In this document: piece by piece, positions 24,490-32,887 of the stretch
Position numbering within the stretch: position 1 is the stretch's first letter
How the letters are laid out: the number at the start of each line of letters is the position of its first letter
Assembly (NCBI GenBank): GCA_023898745.1
Contig: CP060237.1
Span: 62,001 to 126,000 of the forward strand
Source: Alphaproteobacteria bacterium
Lineage (GTDB): Bacteria > Pseudomonadota > Alphaproteobacteria > G02398745 > G023898745
Reading direction: 5' to 3'
Length of the DNA stretch: 64,000 nt
The notes under the pieces: generated by a model
Seen by the model: only the letters and a program-made list of their open reading frames with translations
The model's database searches: none
Told to the model about the DNA's origin: nothing
Translations under genes and position numbers: made by a program

Positions 24490-26115
24490 TTAAAATTCCT
24501 GCTCCAACAAAACATTCTTAAGATCTTGAGCAACTTTTTGCTCTATTAAGGGCTTTAAAATCTCAATAACCTTCTCTAAGCATATCTTCAACGCCTGAAG
24601 GTCGTTTGTATCAAGGGCATTTTGCAGCGCAGCAATATCATCATATGCATCACACTTATATGCTTTAGCAGCCTCTAAAATATTATGCGCTTCAATACTT
24701 TTTGCAATCCAGGTCTGCTTTTCAATATCATCTTTTGCATGTGTTTGCGCATCTAATACAAAAGCATTTATATCTTTATTAGACAATCCAAATGTTGGCT
24801 TAACTTCGACAGATATCTTCTTATTTGTTATAGTATCTGCCGCTTCAACCGTCAGCAGACCATCTGTGTCGATAGAAAATTTTACTCTTACTTTTGCGCG
24901 CCCTTTCAGCATTGGTGTAATATCTTTTAGCACAAACTTAGCTAGAGAGCGGTTATTGCAAGCCATCTCACGCTCACCTTGCACAATATGAAACTCGATT
25001 GCCGTCTGACCATCTGCCCCCGTTGTAAAAGTTTGTTCTTTTGACACTGGAAGAGGTGTATTTCTTGAAATAATTTTTTCCACTAAACCACCCATAACTT
25101 CAAGACCGATAGATAAGGGATTGACATCAATTAAAACATGCTCAGATCCATGCAAAAGCGCATAAGACTGCAACGCAGCACCTTCTGCAACAATCAGGTC
25201 TGGGTTTTTATCTGCATATATAGGAGCTTTGAAAAAATCTTCTAAGATTTTTCTTAAACCTTTGAGACGCGTCGACCCACCTACTAAAATAACGCCGTCT
25301 AATTTTGTGACCCTAGCATCACTCAAAGCTTTTTGTGATAATTTCAAGGTTTTATCAATCAAAGGTTTTGTGATATTCATTAAACCGTCATGGTGAAGCC
25401 CCGAAGGGGCTGTGGCCATCTGTTGTGGATCACCACAGCCTACTTCGTAGGCTTCGTGATGACGACCAATACCTTCCTTCATCTTTTTTGCCTCCGCAAT
25501 ATCAATGCTTAATGCATCCGCAATAGCTTGATCAATATCATCACCCCCCAACTGCAAATCACCAATCGTCGCTAACACTTGAAACACACCTTGACTCATG
25601 CGCAAAACTGACAAATCAAATGTTCCACCACCGAAATCATAGACAGCATACACTCCTTCTTTATCAATATTGTATGCAAGGGCTGCAGCTGTCGGTTCAT
25701 TGATAATACGGCGCACATTCAAACCAGCTTTTTCTGCCACTATCTTCGTAGCCTGCCTTGCAGCATCATCAAAATAAGCTGGGACCGTAATAACCGCATG
25801 CGCAATTTCCTTATTTAGCTGCTGCTGCGCTCTTTTTTTAACATGCAATAAAATATCTGATGCTATATCTAGAGCGGTTTTTCCATCTTTAATCACTTTT
25901 GTTGCATCTGTCATGTATCGCTTTGTAGAAGAAAATATCACACCCTCATGAGACACAACCGACGGCAATAAAATACCCCCATCATCCCATTTGATAAATT
26001 GCACACCCTTTTGAGGATCGTAGTATGCTGCTAACGTATGCGTTGTCCCAAGGTCAATTCCCAAAGGAATTGCCTCTATTTTTACCTTCTTGCGAAAGGG
26101 GTTGACAATTTGCAT
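24490..26115 (-). CDS. hscA: Fe-S cluster assembly chaperone HscA (Hsp70 family)
   Basis: Hsp70 chaperone that works with HscB to release Fe-S clusters from IscU. The ATPase domain shows GIDLGTTHTLAAY (19-31), YDFGGGTFDLSV, GGDDID and VGGSTRL, followed by a substrate-binding domain (INPLSIGLEV-type DVNPLSIGLEVMGG). At 541 residues it is shorter than the usual about 616. Residues about 218-244 are encoded by a dispersed palindromic element and read HHEAYEVGCGDPQQMATAP and so on; they fall in lobe II of the ATPase domain, replacing family sequence. hscB (32.1 kb) and iscX (49.1 kb) are elsewhere in the window; no iscU or fdx is adjacent. Confidence 0.9.
   Translation of the reverse strand: MQIVNPFRKKVKIEAIPLGIDLGTTHTLAAYYDPQKGVQFIKWDDGGILLPSVVSHEGVIFSSTKRYMTDATKVIKDGKTALDIASDILLHVKKRAQQQLNKEIAHAVITVPAYFDDAARQATKIVAEKAGLNVRRIINEPTAAALAYNIDKEGVYAVYDFGGGTFDLSVLRMSQGVFQVLATIGDLQLGGDDIDQAIADALSIDIAEAKKMKEGIGRHHEAYEVGCGDPQQMATAPSGLHHDGLMNITKPLIDKTLKLSQKALSDARVTKLDGVILVGGSTRLKGLRKILEDFFKAPIYADKNPDLIVAEGAALQSYALLHGSEHVLIDVNPLSIGLEVMGGLVEKIISRNTPLPVSKEQTFTTGADGQTAIEFHIVQGEREMACNNRSLAKFVLKDITPMLKGRAKVRVKFSIDTDGLLTVEAADTITNKKISVEVKPTFGLSNKDINAFVLDAQTHAKDDIEKQTWIAKSIEAHNILEAAKAYKCDAYDDIAALQNALDTNDLQALKICLEKVIEILKPLIEQKVAQDLKNVLLEQEF
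25386..25464. repeat. Dispersed palindromic element, copy 5, in frame inside hscA
   Basis: Starts CGTCATGGTGAAGCCCCG, contains CTGTGGCCATC and GGATCACCACAGCC, ends CTTCGTGATGACG. The reading frame of hscA passes through it without a stop. Confidence 0.9.
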
Positions 26116-26136
26116 ATTTGTTGATTGTTTTTCTCC

Positions 26137-26985
26137 ATGTTAAGCTATGGTAATACACAGATTAACAATATTAAAGTTTTGTTATTTTTTACATTATCCG
26201 CAAATGGGTTTCACTTTGGCGGGCTAGCAAATTTTGGTTATGTGCATTATGGCCCTCGCCAATCAGATAAAACAAAAAAAGCCTCTGATTCACTCAAGCT
26301 AGAAGCACTTCGAGGGTATTTTTTAGAGATTGAAAAAGGTGAAGGAATCGAAAAAGTAGCAATGGATTCAAACTTGCCTGGAACATACGAAGACAAAAAA
26401 ACTATAGCAAACGTCCTATATAAACAAACTAAGTGGAACAAGATTTTTGACTGGAGTTTTGGATTATATTTAGGTTACAGGTGGGCACTTCCTCAGCAAT
26501 GGTTTTTGGATTGGAACTTTTTAGATTTCTCAAAAGGTTTTTCATTCTTTACAAATTTTAGACTAGGAAAAATTTATTCAAATCGTCTATCATTTTACGG
26601 AAGCATCTCCCCATGTGTTCTTATGGCAACAGATAGCTTAAAAATAATAGAAGCATACAGAAAAAAGGATGCAAATAAAGCTCTTAAAGACCTAGATTAT
26701 CTAGTTCCATTTCATGGATTAGGATTCGGAGCAGGATTGGGAATATCCTATAAAATCAGCTCTGGCGCATCTTTTATTGCTGAATATAATCTTCAAATAA
26801 GCTATTTTGACATATATAGCTCTGAAATGCTTCAGAAAAAACTCAAAAACAGCATGTCTGAAGAAGATCTAAAACAATATAATGAAATGTTAGAGCCTAT
26901 CATCAAACCAGCGCTTTCTGCAGAAGCCATTCGCCATCGCATCTCAATCGGTCTAGAATTCCATAAAGCTAACAGAGATAATTAA
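26137..26985 (+). CDS. Predicted outer-membrane barrel protein
   Basis: Not recognised as a named family. After an N-terminal hydrophobic segment (IKVLLFFTLSANG) the protein alternates aromatic and polar residues in short strands (FGLYLGYRW, FFTNFRLGK, LSFYGSISPCV, GLGFGAGLGISYKI, ASFIAEYNLQISYF, RHRISIGLEFHK), as in small outer-membrane barrels. The ATG at 26137 gives 282 residues; a TTG at 26125 would give four more. It ends in a four-base overlap with the convergent proS. Confidence 0.6.
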   Translation: MLSYGNTQINNIKVLLFFTLSANGFHFGGLANFGYVHYGPRQSDKTKKASDSLKLEALRGYFLEIEKGEGIEKVAMDSNLPGTYEDKKTIANVLYKQTKWNKIFDWSFGLYLGYRWALPQQWFLDWNFLDFSKGFSFFTNFRLGKIYSNRLSFYGSISPCVLMATDSLKIIEAYRKKDANKALKDLDYLVPFHGLGFGAGLGISYKISSGASFIAEYNLQISYFDIYSSEMLQKKLKNSMSEEDLKQYNEMLEPIIKPALSAEAIRHRISIGLEFHKANRDN

Positions 26986-28253
26986 ACAGGCAATTTCGCC
27001 AAAATCTCATTCTTTTTAACCGCAAAAACCTCACCTGTTCTGCGATTTTTAATCTCAACCATTTCAGATTCTTTCCATTTCTTACCTAAAATAATCTGGT
27101 ACGGCATACCCAACAAATCCATCTCCGAAAATTTAATGCCAGGACTCACATCTAAGCGATCATCCCATAACGCGATCTCATCACCTAGCATCTCATAAAT
27201 TTCTTGAGCAATAGCTTCGCCTTTCAACAAATCTACAATCCCAACTTTATAAGGCGCAACAGATACAGGCCATATAATACCTCTGTCGTCATGACTCGCC
27301 TCAATAATAGACGCTACCAAACGAGATACGCCAATACCATAGCATCCACCTAATGGATATACCGGCTTACCATCCTCGCCTGTTACCTTAAAATCTAATG
27401 CCTTAGAATATTTATCACCATAATAAAAAATATGCCCTAACTCTATACCTTTTGCCGTTGCTAGCTGAGTTGCATCAACTGCATTAGGATCATGTGTTTC
27501 ATCGGTTGCGGCATACAAATCTTTCAAAGTTTCATAAGAGCGATCTTTCACTTCATAATGCTTCTTATCAAAAAATAAATCAGACTCACCATGTGGTGCT
27601 AAAATCTGAAATTCATGACTCAAATCCCCGCCAATTGGCCCTGTATCCGCTTTTACAGGCACGGCTTTCAAATCTGGGACATCAACAAAAATCTCATCAA
27701 AAATCCGAATATATGCGTTAAAAACATTTTCATATGTCTTGCGCGCTGCTTCTTCCGTTAAATCAAAAGAATAACCATCTTTCATCAAAAACTCACGTCC
27801 ACGCATCACTCCAAAACGCGGTCTGATTTCATCACGAAATTTCCAATGAATTTGATATAAATGCTGTGGCAAAGATTTATATGAATGCGTAAAATGCCGC
27901 ATAATATCTGTCACAACCTCTTCACTCGTTGGCGCATATAACATCTCACGATCATGACGATCTTGAATTCGTAACATTTCTTTTCCGTACGCGTCATAAC
28001 GCCCAGACTCTTTCCACAAGCTTGCAGGCTGAATTGTTGGCATAATAATACGCTGGAAATGAATTTTACTCATTTCTTTATCAATAATCGCTTCGATATT
28101 TTTTAATACTTTTTGACCAAGTGGCAGCCAAGAATAAATACCAGAAACAGTTTGATAAATCATACCCGTGCGGAGCATCAACCTGTGTGATGGTAGTGCC
28201 GCTTCTTTTGGAACTTCTTTTAATGTAGGACAGAATGCATATGATCTTTTCAT
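26982..28253 (-). CDS. proS: Prolyl-tRNA synthetase, short form
   Basis: Class II synthetase that charges tRNA-Pro. Motifs are visible: SHRLMLRTGMIYQTVSG near the N-terminus, motif 2 RFGVMRGREFLMKDGYSFD and motif 3 GIGVSRL. The 423-residue length and absence of the large editing insertion match the short form common in Alphaproteobacteria. It is separated from gapR upstream by a palindromic element. Confidence 0.95.
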   Translation of the reverse strand: MKRSYAFCPTLKEVPKEAALPSHRLMLRTGMIYQTVSGIYSWLPLGQKVLKNIEAIIDKEMSKIHFQRIIMPTIQPASLWKESGRYDAYGKEMLRIQDRHDREMLYAPTSEEVVTDIMRHFTHSYKSLPQHLYQIHWKFRDEIRPRFGVMRGREFLMKDGYSFDLTEEAARKTYENVFNAYIRIFDEIFVDVPDLKAVPVKADTGPIGGDLSHEFQILAPHGESDLFFDKKHYEVKDRSYETLKDLYAATDETHDPNAVDATQLATAKGIELGHIFYYGDKYSKALDFKVTGEDGKPVYPLGGCYGIGVSRLVASIIEASHDDRGIIWPVSVAPYKVGIVDLLKGEAIAQEIYEMLGDEIALWDDRLDVSPGIKFSEMDLLGMPYQIILGKKWKESEMVEIKNRRTGEVFAVKKNEILAKLPV

Positions 28254-28272
28254 GTGTTCAAACTCTCTTAGT

Positions 28273-28349
28273 CGTCATCACGAGGAGCGTAGCGACGTGG
28301 TGATCCAACTGGATGACCACGGTTTTCTAAGGAAAACCTCGCCATGACG
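28273..28349. repeat. Dispersed palindromic element, copy 6
   Basis: CGTCATCACGAGGAGCG, GACGTGGTGATCCA, GGATGACCACGG, CTCGCCATGACG. Between gapR and proS on the minus strand. Confidence 0.85.
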
Positions 28350-28351
28350 AG

Positions 28352-28585
28352 TTATACACCAACCGCATCGCGGTATAGTTGAAGTAACGCATCTTGTGTT
28401 TGCAAATCTTCGCGCTTCATTTTACGAAGGCGCATCACTTTTTTGATGGTTGGAATATCAAATCCATCAGCGCGCGCACCATCTAAAATCTCTTTTACCT
28501 GAGATGCTACTTCTGTTTTTTGCTCCTCAAGCGTTTCAACGCGCTCTATAATGGCTTTTAATTTGTCAATCGCAACTGTTGTCAT
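28352..28585 (-). CDS. gapR: Nucleoid-associated protein GapR (DUF2312)
   Basis: 77-residue coiled-coil protein matching GapR over its full length, including LKAIIERVETLEEQKTEVA and the C-terminal FDIPTIKKVMRLRKMK. In Caulobacter GapR encircles overtwisted DNA ahead of replication and transcription and is typical of Alphaproteobacteria, which makes this gene useful for placing the organism. It lies just downstream of tRNA-fMet on the same strand. Confidence 0.92.
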   Translation of the reverse strand: MTTVAIDKLKAIIERVETLEEQKTEVASQVKEILDGARADGFDIPTIKKVMRLRKMKREDLQTQDALLQLYRDAVGV

Positions 28586-28605
28586 AAATTCCTCGCCATA
28601 AAAAT

Positions 28606-28682
28606 TGGGCGCGGGGGCTGGATTTGAACCAACGACCTTTAGGTTATGAGCCTAACGAGCTACCGGACTGCTCTACCCCGCT
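28606..28682 (-). tRNA. tRNA-fMet (initiator, CAT anticodon)
   Basis: A full cloverleaf can be drawn: acceptor GCGGGG with CCCCGC, D arm GAGC, anticodon arm TTAGG-CTCATAA-CCTAA, T arm GTTGG-TTCAAAT-CCAGC, and an encoded CCA. The sequence resembles bacterial initiator tRNA. The first base pair is unpaired as expected, but as A:G rather than the usual C:A, and the discriminator base appears to be C instead of A. Confidence 0.93.
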
Positions 28683-28752
28683 AACTTATGTATAGGAAAT
28701 TTTGAGAGAAAAAGCAAGGAAAAATCGAAATGAATTATACGCAAAAAAAAGT

Positions 28753-28837
28753 GTCATGACGAGATTTTCCTTAGAAAATCGTGGTCATCCATATTTTCTG
28801 GATCACCACACCTTGCTACGCAAGGCTCGTGATGACG
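28753..28837. repeat. Dispersed palindromic element, copy 7
   Basis: GTCATGACGAGATTTTCC, GTGGTCATCCA, GGATCACCACACC, CTCGTGATGACG. Between tRNA-fMet and the next minus-strand gene. Confidence 0.85.
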
Positions 28838-28848
28838 CGCCTATTTTA

Positions 28849-29184
28849 TCAACACTCATAACAATGTTCATATCCACTAACATCTTTGCGCCACTCTTCC
28901 TCTTGCGCTAGCAAGTCTGCAAACTCTGTAAGAATTTGAGCTTCTGGCACATTCTCTTGAATCATTTTTAGCAAACTAATACTAATACACTTCACTTCTT
29001 TGATGGCGTATTTTTGAATATCATACAATTTTTGCTCTGTATAATTAATTTCATTCCTCAATTCTTTTAACCGATAATCACAACCTCTAAGAGATCTAAA
29101 TCTCTCTTCCATTGTTCTTAATCTTTTATAAATATGCTCCGCCCTGTAAGCAGCGCTTTGTTTTAAAGACCTATGTGCATGCAT
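28849..29184 (-). CDS. Unknown small helical protein
   Basis: Not recognised. 111 residues, almost entirely helical and charged, with an N-terminal His/Ser/Lys segment (MHAHRSLKQSAAY) and the ending GYEHCYEC. A GGAGG site lies just before the ATG. It follows another unknown gene on the same strand by eleven bases, so they form a two-gene unit. The acidic, helical character recalls a chaperone or antitoxin-like partner, but there is no specific support for either. Confidence 0.6.
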   Translation of the reverse strand: MHAHRSLKQSAAYRAEHIYKRLRTMEERFRSLRGCDYRLKELRNEINYTEQKLYDIQKYAIKEVKCISISLLKMIQENVPEAQILTEFADLLAQEEEWRKDVSGYEHCYEC

Positions 29185-29195
29185 GAGAGACCTCC

Positions 29196-29534
29196 TTAAT
29201 TCTTAGGCTTAATTTCCTCTATTTCTGTACCAATCATATATACACAACCTTCTTGAATTTCGTCTTGCACTTCATCTTGCCCCAAGAAGTATTGTCCTGC
29301 CATTGTCAAAATGCTTGTATTATCTGGCAATACAGCTTTTTTTCCATCAATTGTTACGTAATTCTCAAAATCTGTACCTATAACGCCAACCTCAACATCA
29401 GAACAGTTTTCTAACCCCGTTAGAATTCCAATAATCTCACGTAATGAAGACTTGATAACATTTTGAGGCATTTCTTTTTTAAACGCCTTGATTATCTTAT
29501 TAAGATCTTTAAGCGCATAGTGAATAGAATGCAT
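29196..29534 (-). CDS. Unknown small protein
   Basis: Not recognised. 112 residues: a helical N-terminal half (MHSIHYALKDLNKIIKAF) then a beta-rich, acidic C-terminal half (VEVGVIGTDFENYVTIDGKK and EIQEGCVYMIGTEIEEI). First gene of a unit with the helical protein at 28849-29184. The upstream 60 bases are very AT-rich. No membrane segment or signal is present, so both products are probably cytoplasmic. Confidence 0.6.
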   Translation of the reverse strand: MHSIHYALKDLNKIIKAFKKEMPQNVIKSSLREIIGILTGLENCSDVEVGVIGTDFENYVTIDGKKAVLPDNTSILTMAGQYFLGQDEVQDEIQEGCVYMIGTEIEEIKPKN

Positions 29535-29595
29535 ATCAAACGAAATATAAGAAATATATTATTATTATATGTTCAAAATATAAATCTTACAAGGA

Positions 29596-30228
29596 TCAAT
29601 GAAAAAACTTTTCAAAAATTTCTTCAAATCGATAGATTCCAGCTGAAAATTTTTCAATATTTCGCGCAGCTAGAAGCGCGCCTTTTGCATAAATACTGCG
29701 ATCTAAGGATTTGTGATGCACGCTCAACGTTTCACCTTCTAGTTTGAGTGTTAATTTATGCTCTCCTTTTGCATCACCTTCTCTTTTTGCGTCAATTTTC
29801 ACATCAAAATCTGGAAATAAGCTCTTTAAATACAACGCTGAACCGCTAGGACTGTCTTGCTTATGAACATGATGCGTTTCTTCAATTTTCACCTGATTCA
29901 AAAGTTCTTTTGGCAATTCACGTGCAAATTTATACATTAAGTTCATTCCAACACTAAAATTACTACCTATAATCCAAGGTGCTTTTGGTATTATTCCATC
30001 AAGGTTAATACCCGATGTTCCTATAACAACGGGCTTTTCTGATAATTCAAGCAAAGATTTGAGATCTGCAAAAGCGTTTGTAGGGACAAACACAACAATA
30101 CAGCTCGCTTTCTTTGCCAGCTCCAAAGTAAGGGGTTGCTTTGTATCACATACAGCTAGCAACTCACTATCTTTCATTTGATTAATAACTTGACTGCCTG
30201 TTTTGCCTTTTCCTACTACTAACAGCAT
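29596..30228 (-). CDS. dapB: 4-hydroxy-tetrahydrodipicolinate reductase, short
   Basis: DapB reduces dihydrodipicolinate in lysine and diaminopimelate synthesis. The signature EETHHVHKQDSPSGSAL matches the family E-x-H-H-x-x-K-x-D-x-P-S-G-T-A with the catalytic His and Lys; the NAD(P) site reads VVGKGKTGSQV. At 210 residues it lacks parts of the nucleotide-binding domain present in the 270-residue E. coli enzyme. It overlaps the upstream dipeptidase gene by 47 bases, an unusually long overlap. Diaminopimelate production fits the peptidoglycan-related neighbour. Confidence 0.88.
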   Translation of the reverse strand: MLLVVGKGKTGSQVINQMKDSELLAVCDTKQPLTLELAKKASCIVVFVPTNAFADLKSLLELSEKPVVIGTSGINLDGIIPKAPWIIGSNFSVGMNLMYKFARELPKELLNQVKIEETHHVHKQDSPSGSALYLKSLFPDFDVKIDAKREGDAKGEHKLTLKLEGETLSVHHKSLDRSIYAKGALLAARNIEKFSAGIYRFEEIFEKFFH

Positions 30229-30922
30229 AATCTTTTATCGGAAAATCATATCTTTGATTTAATGTAACCGCATCATAACAAAAATGCCACCACTCCTGAG
30301 GATTTATTCTAAACCCAGCTCTTTCCATAGCATCTTGCAGAACTTTTCTATTTTTCAGCGCATATTCAGGAATTAATTCCGTTCCTGGATGTGAGGCTGA
30401 GCTAAATAAATCCATCGACGTAAACATATCTACTGTATTATCATCCAAAAATAAAAATTCAGAACCATCTTTTAATTTACGCTTTATCTTTTGAAGGGGT
30501 TTTAGCTCTTTATCAAATTCAATAATCGTTAAATCAACCGTTCCGCCTCTCAAATGCTCCGAATCATGCATAATATACTGTTTTTCAAAAATTGTCTTTT
30601 TATCCAAATGCGGATAATACTCTGCCTTTTTCTTTGTATCGTTTTGATCTTTTGCCCATCTCAAAAAATGCTTAACCGCTCGATAAGGTCTATAAGTATC
30701 GCTCACCACGATTCTATATCCTTGCACCCTTAATATATCCGCCGCTTTCTTTAACGCCTGCGCAGCTTCAAGTTTCATATATGCAATATTCGCATGATAT
30801 CCGTCAATTTTTTCCCCAACAAAATTCTCATCTGTTAAAAGGATCAAATGCACAATTGCATCAGGAACAAGCTCTTTAATATCAATCCACTCAGCCTTTT
30901 CAAAAGTATCTATACATTCCAT
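30182..30922 (-). CDS. D-alanyl-D-alanine dipeptidase (VanX/DdpX family)
   Basis: Zinc dipeptidase that cleaves D-Ala-D-Ala. Motifs are present: VVSDTYRPYRA, the zinc site SEHLRGGTVDLTI (S-x-H-x-x-G-x-x-x-D) and EWWHF with the catalytic Glu and the last His ligand. A cytosolic location is expected since no leader is seen. In bacteria without vancomycin resistance such enzymes recycle D-Ala-D-Ala. Length 246 is typical. It shares 47 bases with dapB. Confidence 0.88.
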   Translation of the reverse strand: MECIDTFEKAEWIDIKELVPDAIVHLILLTDENFVGEKIDGYHANIAYMKLEAAQALKKAADILRVQGYRIVVSDTYRPYRAVKHFLRWAKDQNDTKKKAEYYPHLDKKTIFEKQYIMHDSEHLRGGTVDLTIIEFDKELKPLQKIKRKLKDGSEFLFLDDNTVDMFTSMDLFSSASHPGTELIPEYALKNRKVLQDAMERAGFRINPQEWWHFCYDAVTLNQRYDFPIKDYAVSSRKRQNRQSSY

Positions 30923-31011
30923 GACATAGATGTAACGCTTTTTCTAGCGACATAATATAACGTTTATGCTTTTCATAGCAATCGTCTATAATAAATCAAA
31001 AAAGTGCTGCT

Positions 31012-31683
31012 GTGCTTCTTGCAAAAAATCTTCAAAAACTTCCGCATGTCCGTCATGGGTTTTTTGACAAAACCTTGCCTACGGGTGAATATGTTGATCA
31101 AAGACATAATCTTATACAAACCAAAAACCAATTAAACGCAGAAAATATAGTGCGACTTTATCAAACGCATTCGTCAATAGTTCATACAATTAACACTCCG
31201 CCAAAAGCAAGGTTAATTGGAGATGCTCTCATCACAACGCAACCGTCTTTAGCAATATGTATAAGAACAGCTGATTGCGCGCCCATTTTAATTGCACATA
31301 AATCAAAACCGATTATCGCAGCCATCCACACAGGGTGGAGAGGGGTTATTCTTGGAAAGATTATTGAAAATACAGCACAAGAACTGCAAAAATTAGATAA
31401 TTTGAAAAATTATATTGTAGCATTAGGCCCTTGCCTACATCAAAAAAATTTTCAGGCAGGTCCAGCAATTTACAATAATATCTCTTCCATATTCATAAAC
31501 AAAAAAAATTATTTCGACTTCCCATCATATATAAAACATAAATTCAACAAACTAGGATTCGTAGAAATCGAAACAATTCTCATAGATACATACGATAACC
31601 CAAATTTTTTCAGTTATCGCCATGCAACACATCAGTCTAAAAGTCTATTAGACCGACAAAATGCAGCAATATGCCTGATCTGA
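31012..31683 (+). CDS. pgeF: Purine nucleoside phosphorylase of the YfiH/LACC1 family
   Basis: Laccase-domain protein of the YfiH/YlmD family; such enzymes act on purine nucleosides, and the E. coli member also corrects peptidoglycan precursors. The zinc/copper ligands are visible: QTHSS, TADCAPIL, AAIHTGWRG. Length 223 is slightly short. The start is GTG. It is divergent from the VanX-like gene by about 90 bases. Confidence 0.88.
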   Translation: MLLAKNLQKLPHVRHGFFDKTLPTGEYVDQRHNLIQTKNQLNAENIVRLYQTHSSIVHTINTPPKARLIGDALITTQPSLAICIRTADCAPILIAHKSKPIIAAIHTGWRGVILGKIIENTAQELQKLDNLKNYIVALGPCLHQKNFQAGPAIYNNISSIFINKKNYFDFPSYIKHKFNKLGFVEIETILIDTYDNPNFFSYRHATHQSKSLLDRQNAAICLI

Positions 31684-31684
31684 A

Positions 31685-31927
31685 TTACTCTGCTTGAGTA
31701 TCAGTTACTTCACCAGAGTCAGCATTCACGTTGTAACCAAAGTTACCCGCAGCCATGTTAAGAGGCTTTAACATAAAGTTCTCAACAAACTTGTTGTCAG
31801 CTGTTGTTGGCGTCATCGCTGTGATTATCGTTGCAATCAAACAAATTCTTGCAGCAATATCAAAAATTTTTTTAAGTATGGATCTTTTGTCACCTGAAAA
31901 AAAGTTACCGTCTGTATTGTCTGTCAT
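31685..31927 (-). CDS. Small one-helix membrane protein, unknown
   Basis: 80 residues with a polar N-terminus (MTDNTDGNFFSGDK), one hydrophobic helix (residues about 23-42) and a polar acidic tail ending in GEVTDTQAE. Not recognised. It is preceded by a perfect-consensus sigma70 promoter, which suggests strong constitutive expression. It converges with pgeF with one base between the stops. Confidence 0.7.
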   Translation of the reverse strand: MTDNTDGNFFSGDKRSILKKIFDIAARICLIATIITAMTPTTADNKFVENFMLKPLNMAAGNFGYNVNADSGEVTDTQAE

Positions 31928-31955
31928 CTGATTATTTATTGATTTTTCTACTATT

Positions 31956-31984
31956 ATTATATAATTAATAAAATATTATGTCAA
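31956..31984 (-). promoter_or_regulatory. Perfect-consensus sigma70 promoter
   Basis: On the minus strand TTGACA (31979-31984) and TATAAT (31956-31961) are separated by exactly 17 bases. Transcription would begin near 31950, about 22 bases before the ATG of the small membrane protein. Confidence 0.85.
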
Positions 31985-32077
31985 TAGTTAAATATATTTA
32001 AAAAATAAAATTATTTCTCACTTTAGCAATTATGAAAAATATGTTTTCATATGGTAGGTAAAATTTACGCGACTGTT

Positions 32078-32542
32078 ATGATGCAAAATCCTTTCGAATT
32101 GCTACGTCTGCCTCTTGAATTTGATATACCTGATGAGCTTTTGCAGCGCAATTATCACAAATTAATGAAAACAGTACACCCTGACCTTTATCACACACAA
32201 ACAGAAAAAGATTTTATGACCGCAAAAGCCATGCTGATTAATCAAGCGTTTCAAAAACTTAGAGATCCTATTCAACGCGCTAGCATATTATTAGAAACCT
32301 TACACATAGATGTAGATGCAACTGCATCTCAGCCTGACCTTGAATTTTTAGAAGAGATAATACAACTACAAGAAATAAGAGATTCTCAATTGATTCAACG
32401 AACTTTTGATAAGGCGCAAACAAACTTTGCGCGTGCGTTTTTAGAAAAAAACTTATCTTTGCTGAAAAAAAGTTTTTCGACAATGAAATATTTGAGCAAG
32501 TCGGTATCAAAACCAATTAAGACCATGCAAAACAACTTATAG
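32078..32542 (+). CDS. hscB: Fe-S cluster co-chaperone HscB (J-domain protein)
   Basis: J-domain protein that delivers IscU to HscA. The N-terminal J domain begins NPFELLRLPLEFDI and contains the essential HPD motif (VHPDLYH); the C-terminal helical domain holds the family segment LEFLEEIIQLQEIRDS (compare F-L-x-x-x-M-E-x-R-E). The ATG at 32078 (or 32081) fits the family start better than ATG 32051, which would add nine residues. Its last 26 bases overlap the convergent unknown gene. Confidence 0.9.
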   Translation: MMQNPFELLRLPLEFDIPDELLQRNYHKLMKTVHPDLYHTQTEKDFMTAKAMLINQAFQKLRDPIQRASILLETLHIDVDATASQPDLEFLEEIIQLQEIRDSQLIQRTFDKAQTNFARAFLEKNLSLLKKSFSTMKYLSKSVSKPIKTMQNNL

Positions 32543-32852
32543 GCAACACACTCAAAACAGCATTTCCACCGATTTTATTTTGAATTGCTTTTTTATAAAG
32601 CGACAAACCTGTCCAAATTGCATGATCTGAGGTTGAAAGTGGAAGTTCTAACAATACCACATCTCCACTTTTCAAGTCAGTCGATAGAGCAGGTTGAGCC
32701 TTGCTTCTGAACTTTGCGCAAATAACATCCATGTTCAGCATAGGCGTTGGACTAAGAAGCAAAATTGTATGAGGTATTGTCATAGCTTCCGTTAATGCAG
32801 TTGCAGTTAAAATTGGAATGCTGTTTTCTTGAGGCACAAGATACGTTGCCAT
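32517..32852 (-). CDS. Unknown small protein
   Basis: Not recognised. 111 residues with no clear membrane segment; it contains several short hydrophobic strands (ILTATALTEAM, TILLLSPTPML, GDVVLLELPL). The start is ATG 32852, since the next codon upstream is a GTG. It lies between xseA (same strand, 35 bases upstream) and the convergent hscB, whose 3' end it overlaps. Its reality is likely from composition but unproven. Confidence 0.5.
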   Translation of the reverse strand: MATYLVPQENSIPILTATALTEAMTIPHTILLLSPTPMLNMDVICAKFRSKAQPALSTDLKSGDVVLLELPLSTSDHAIWTGLSLYKKAIQNKIGGNAVLSVLPISCFAWS

Positions 32853-32887
32853 CACATTAATACAGAAAAGTGCTTTGTTACATTATA

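Noticed and set aside
26125..26136. Possible short leader MFFS on the barrel-like protein
   Set aside because: It depends on a TTG start; the ATG at 26137 is followed by a more ordinary hydrophobic signal.
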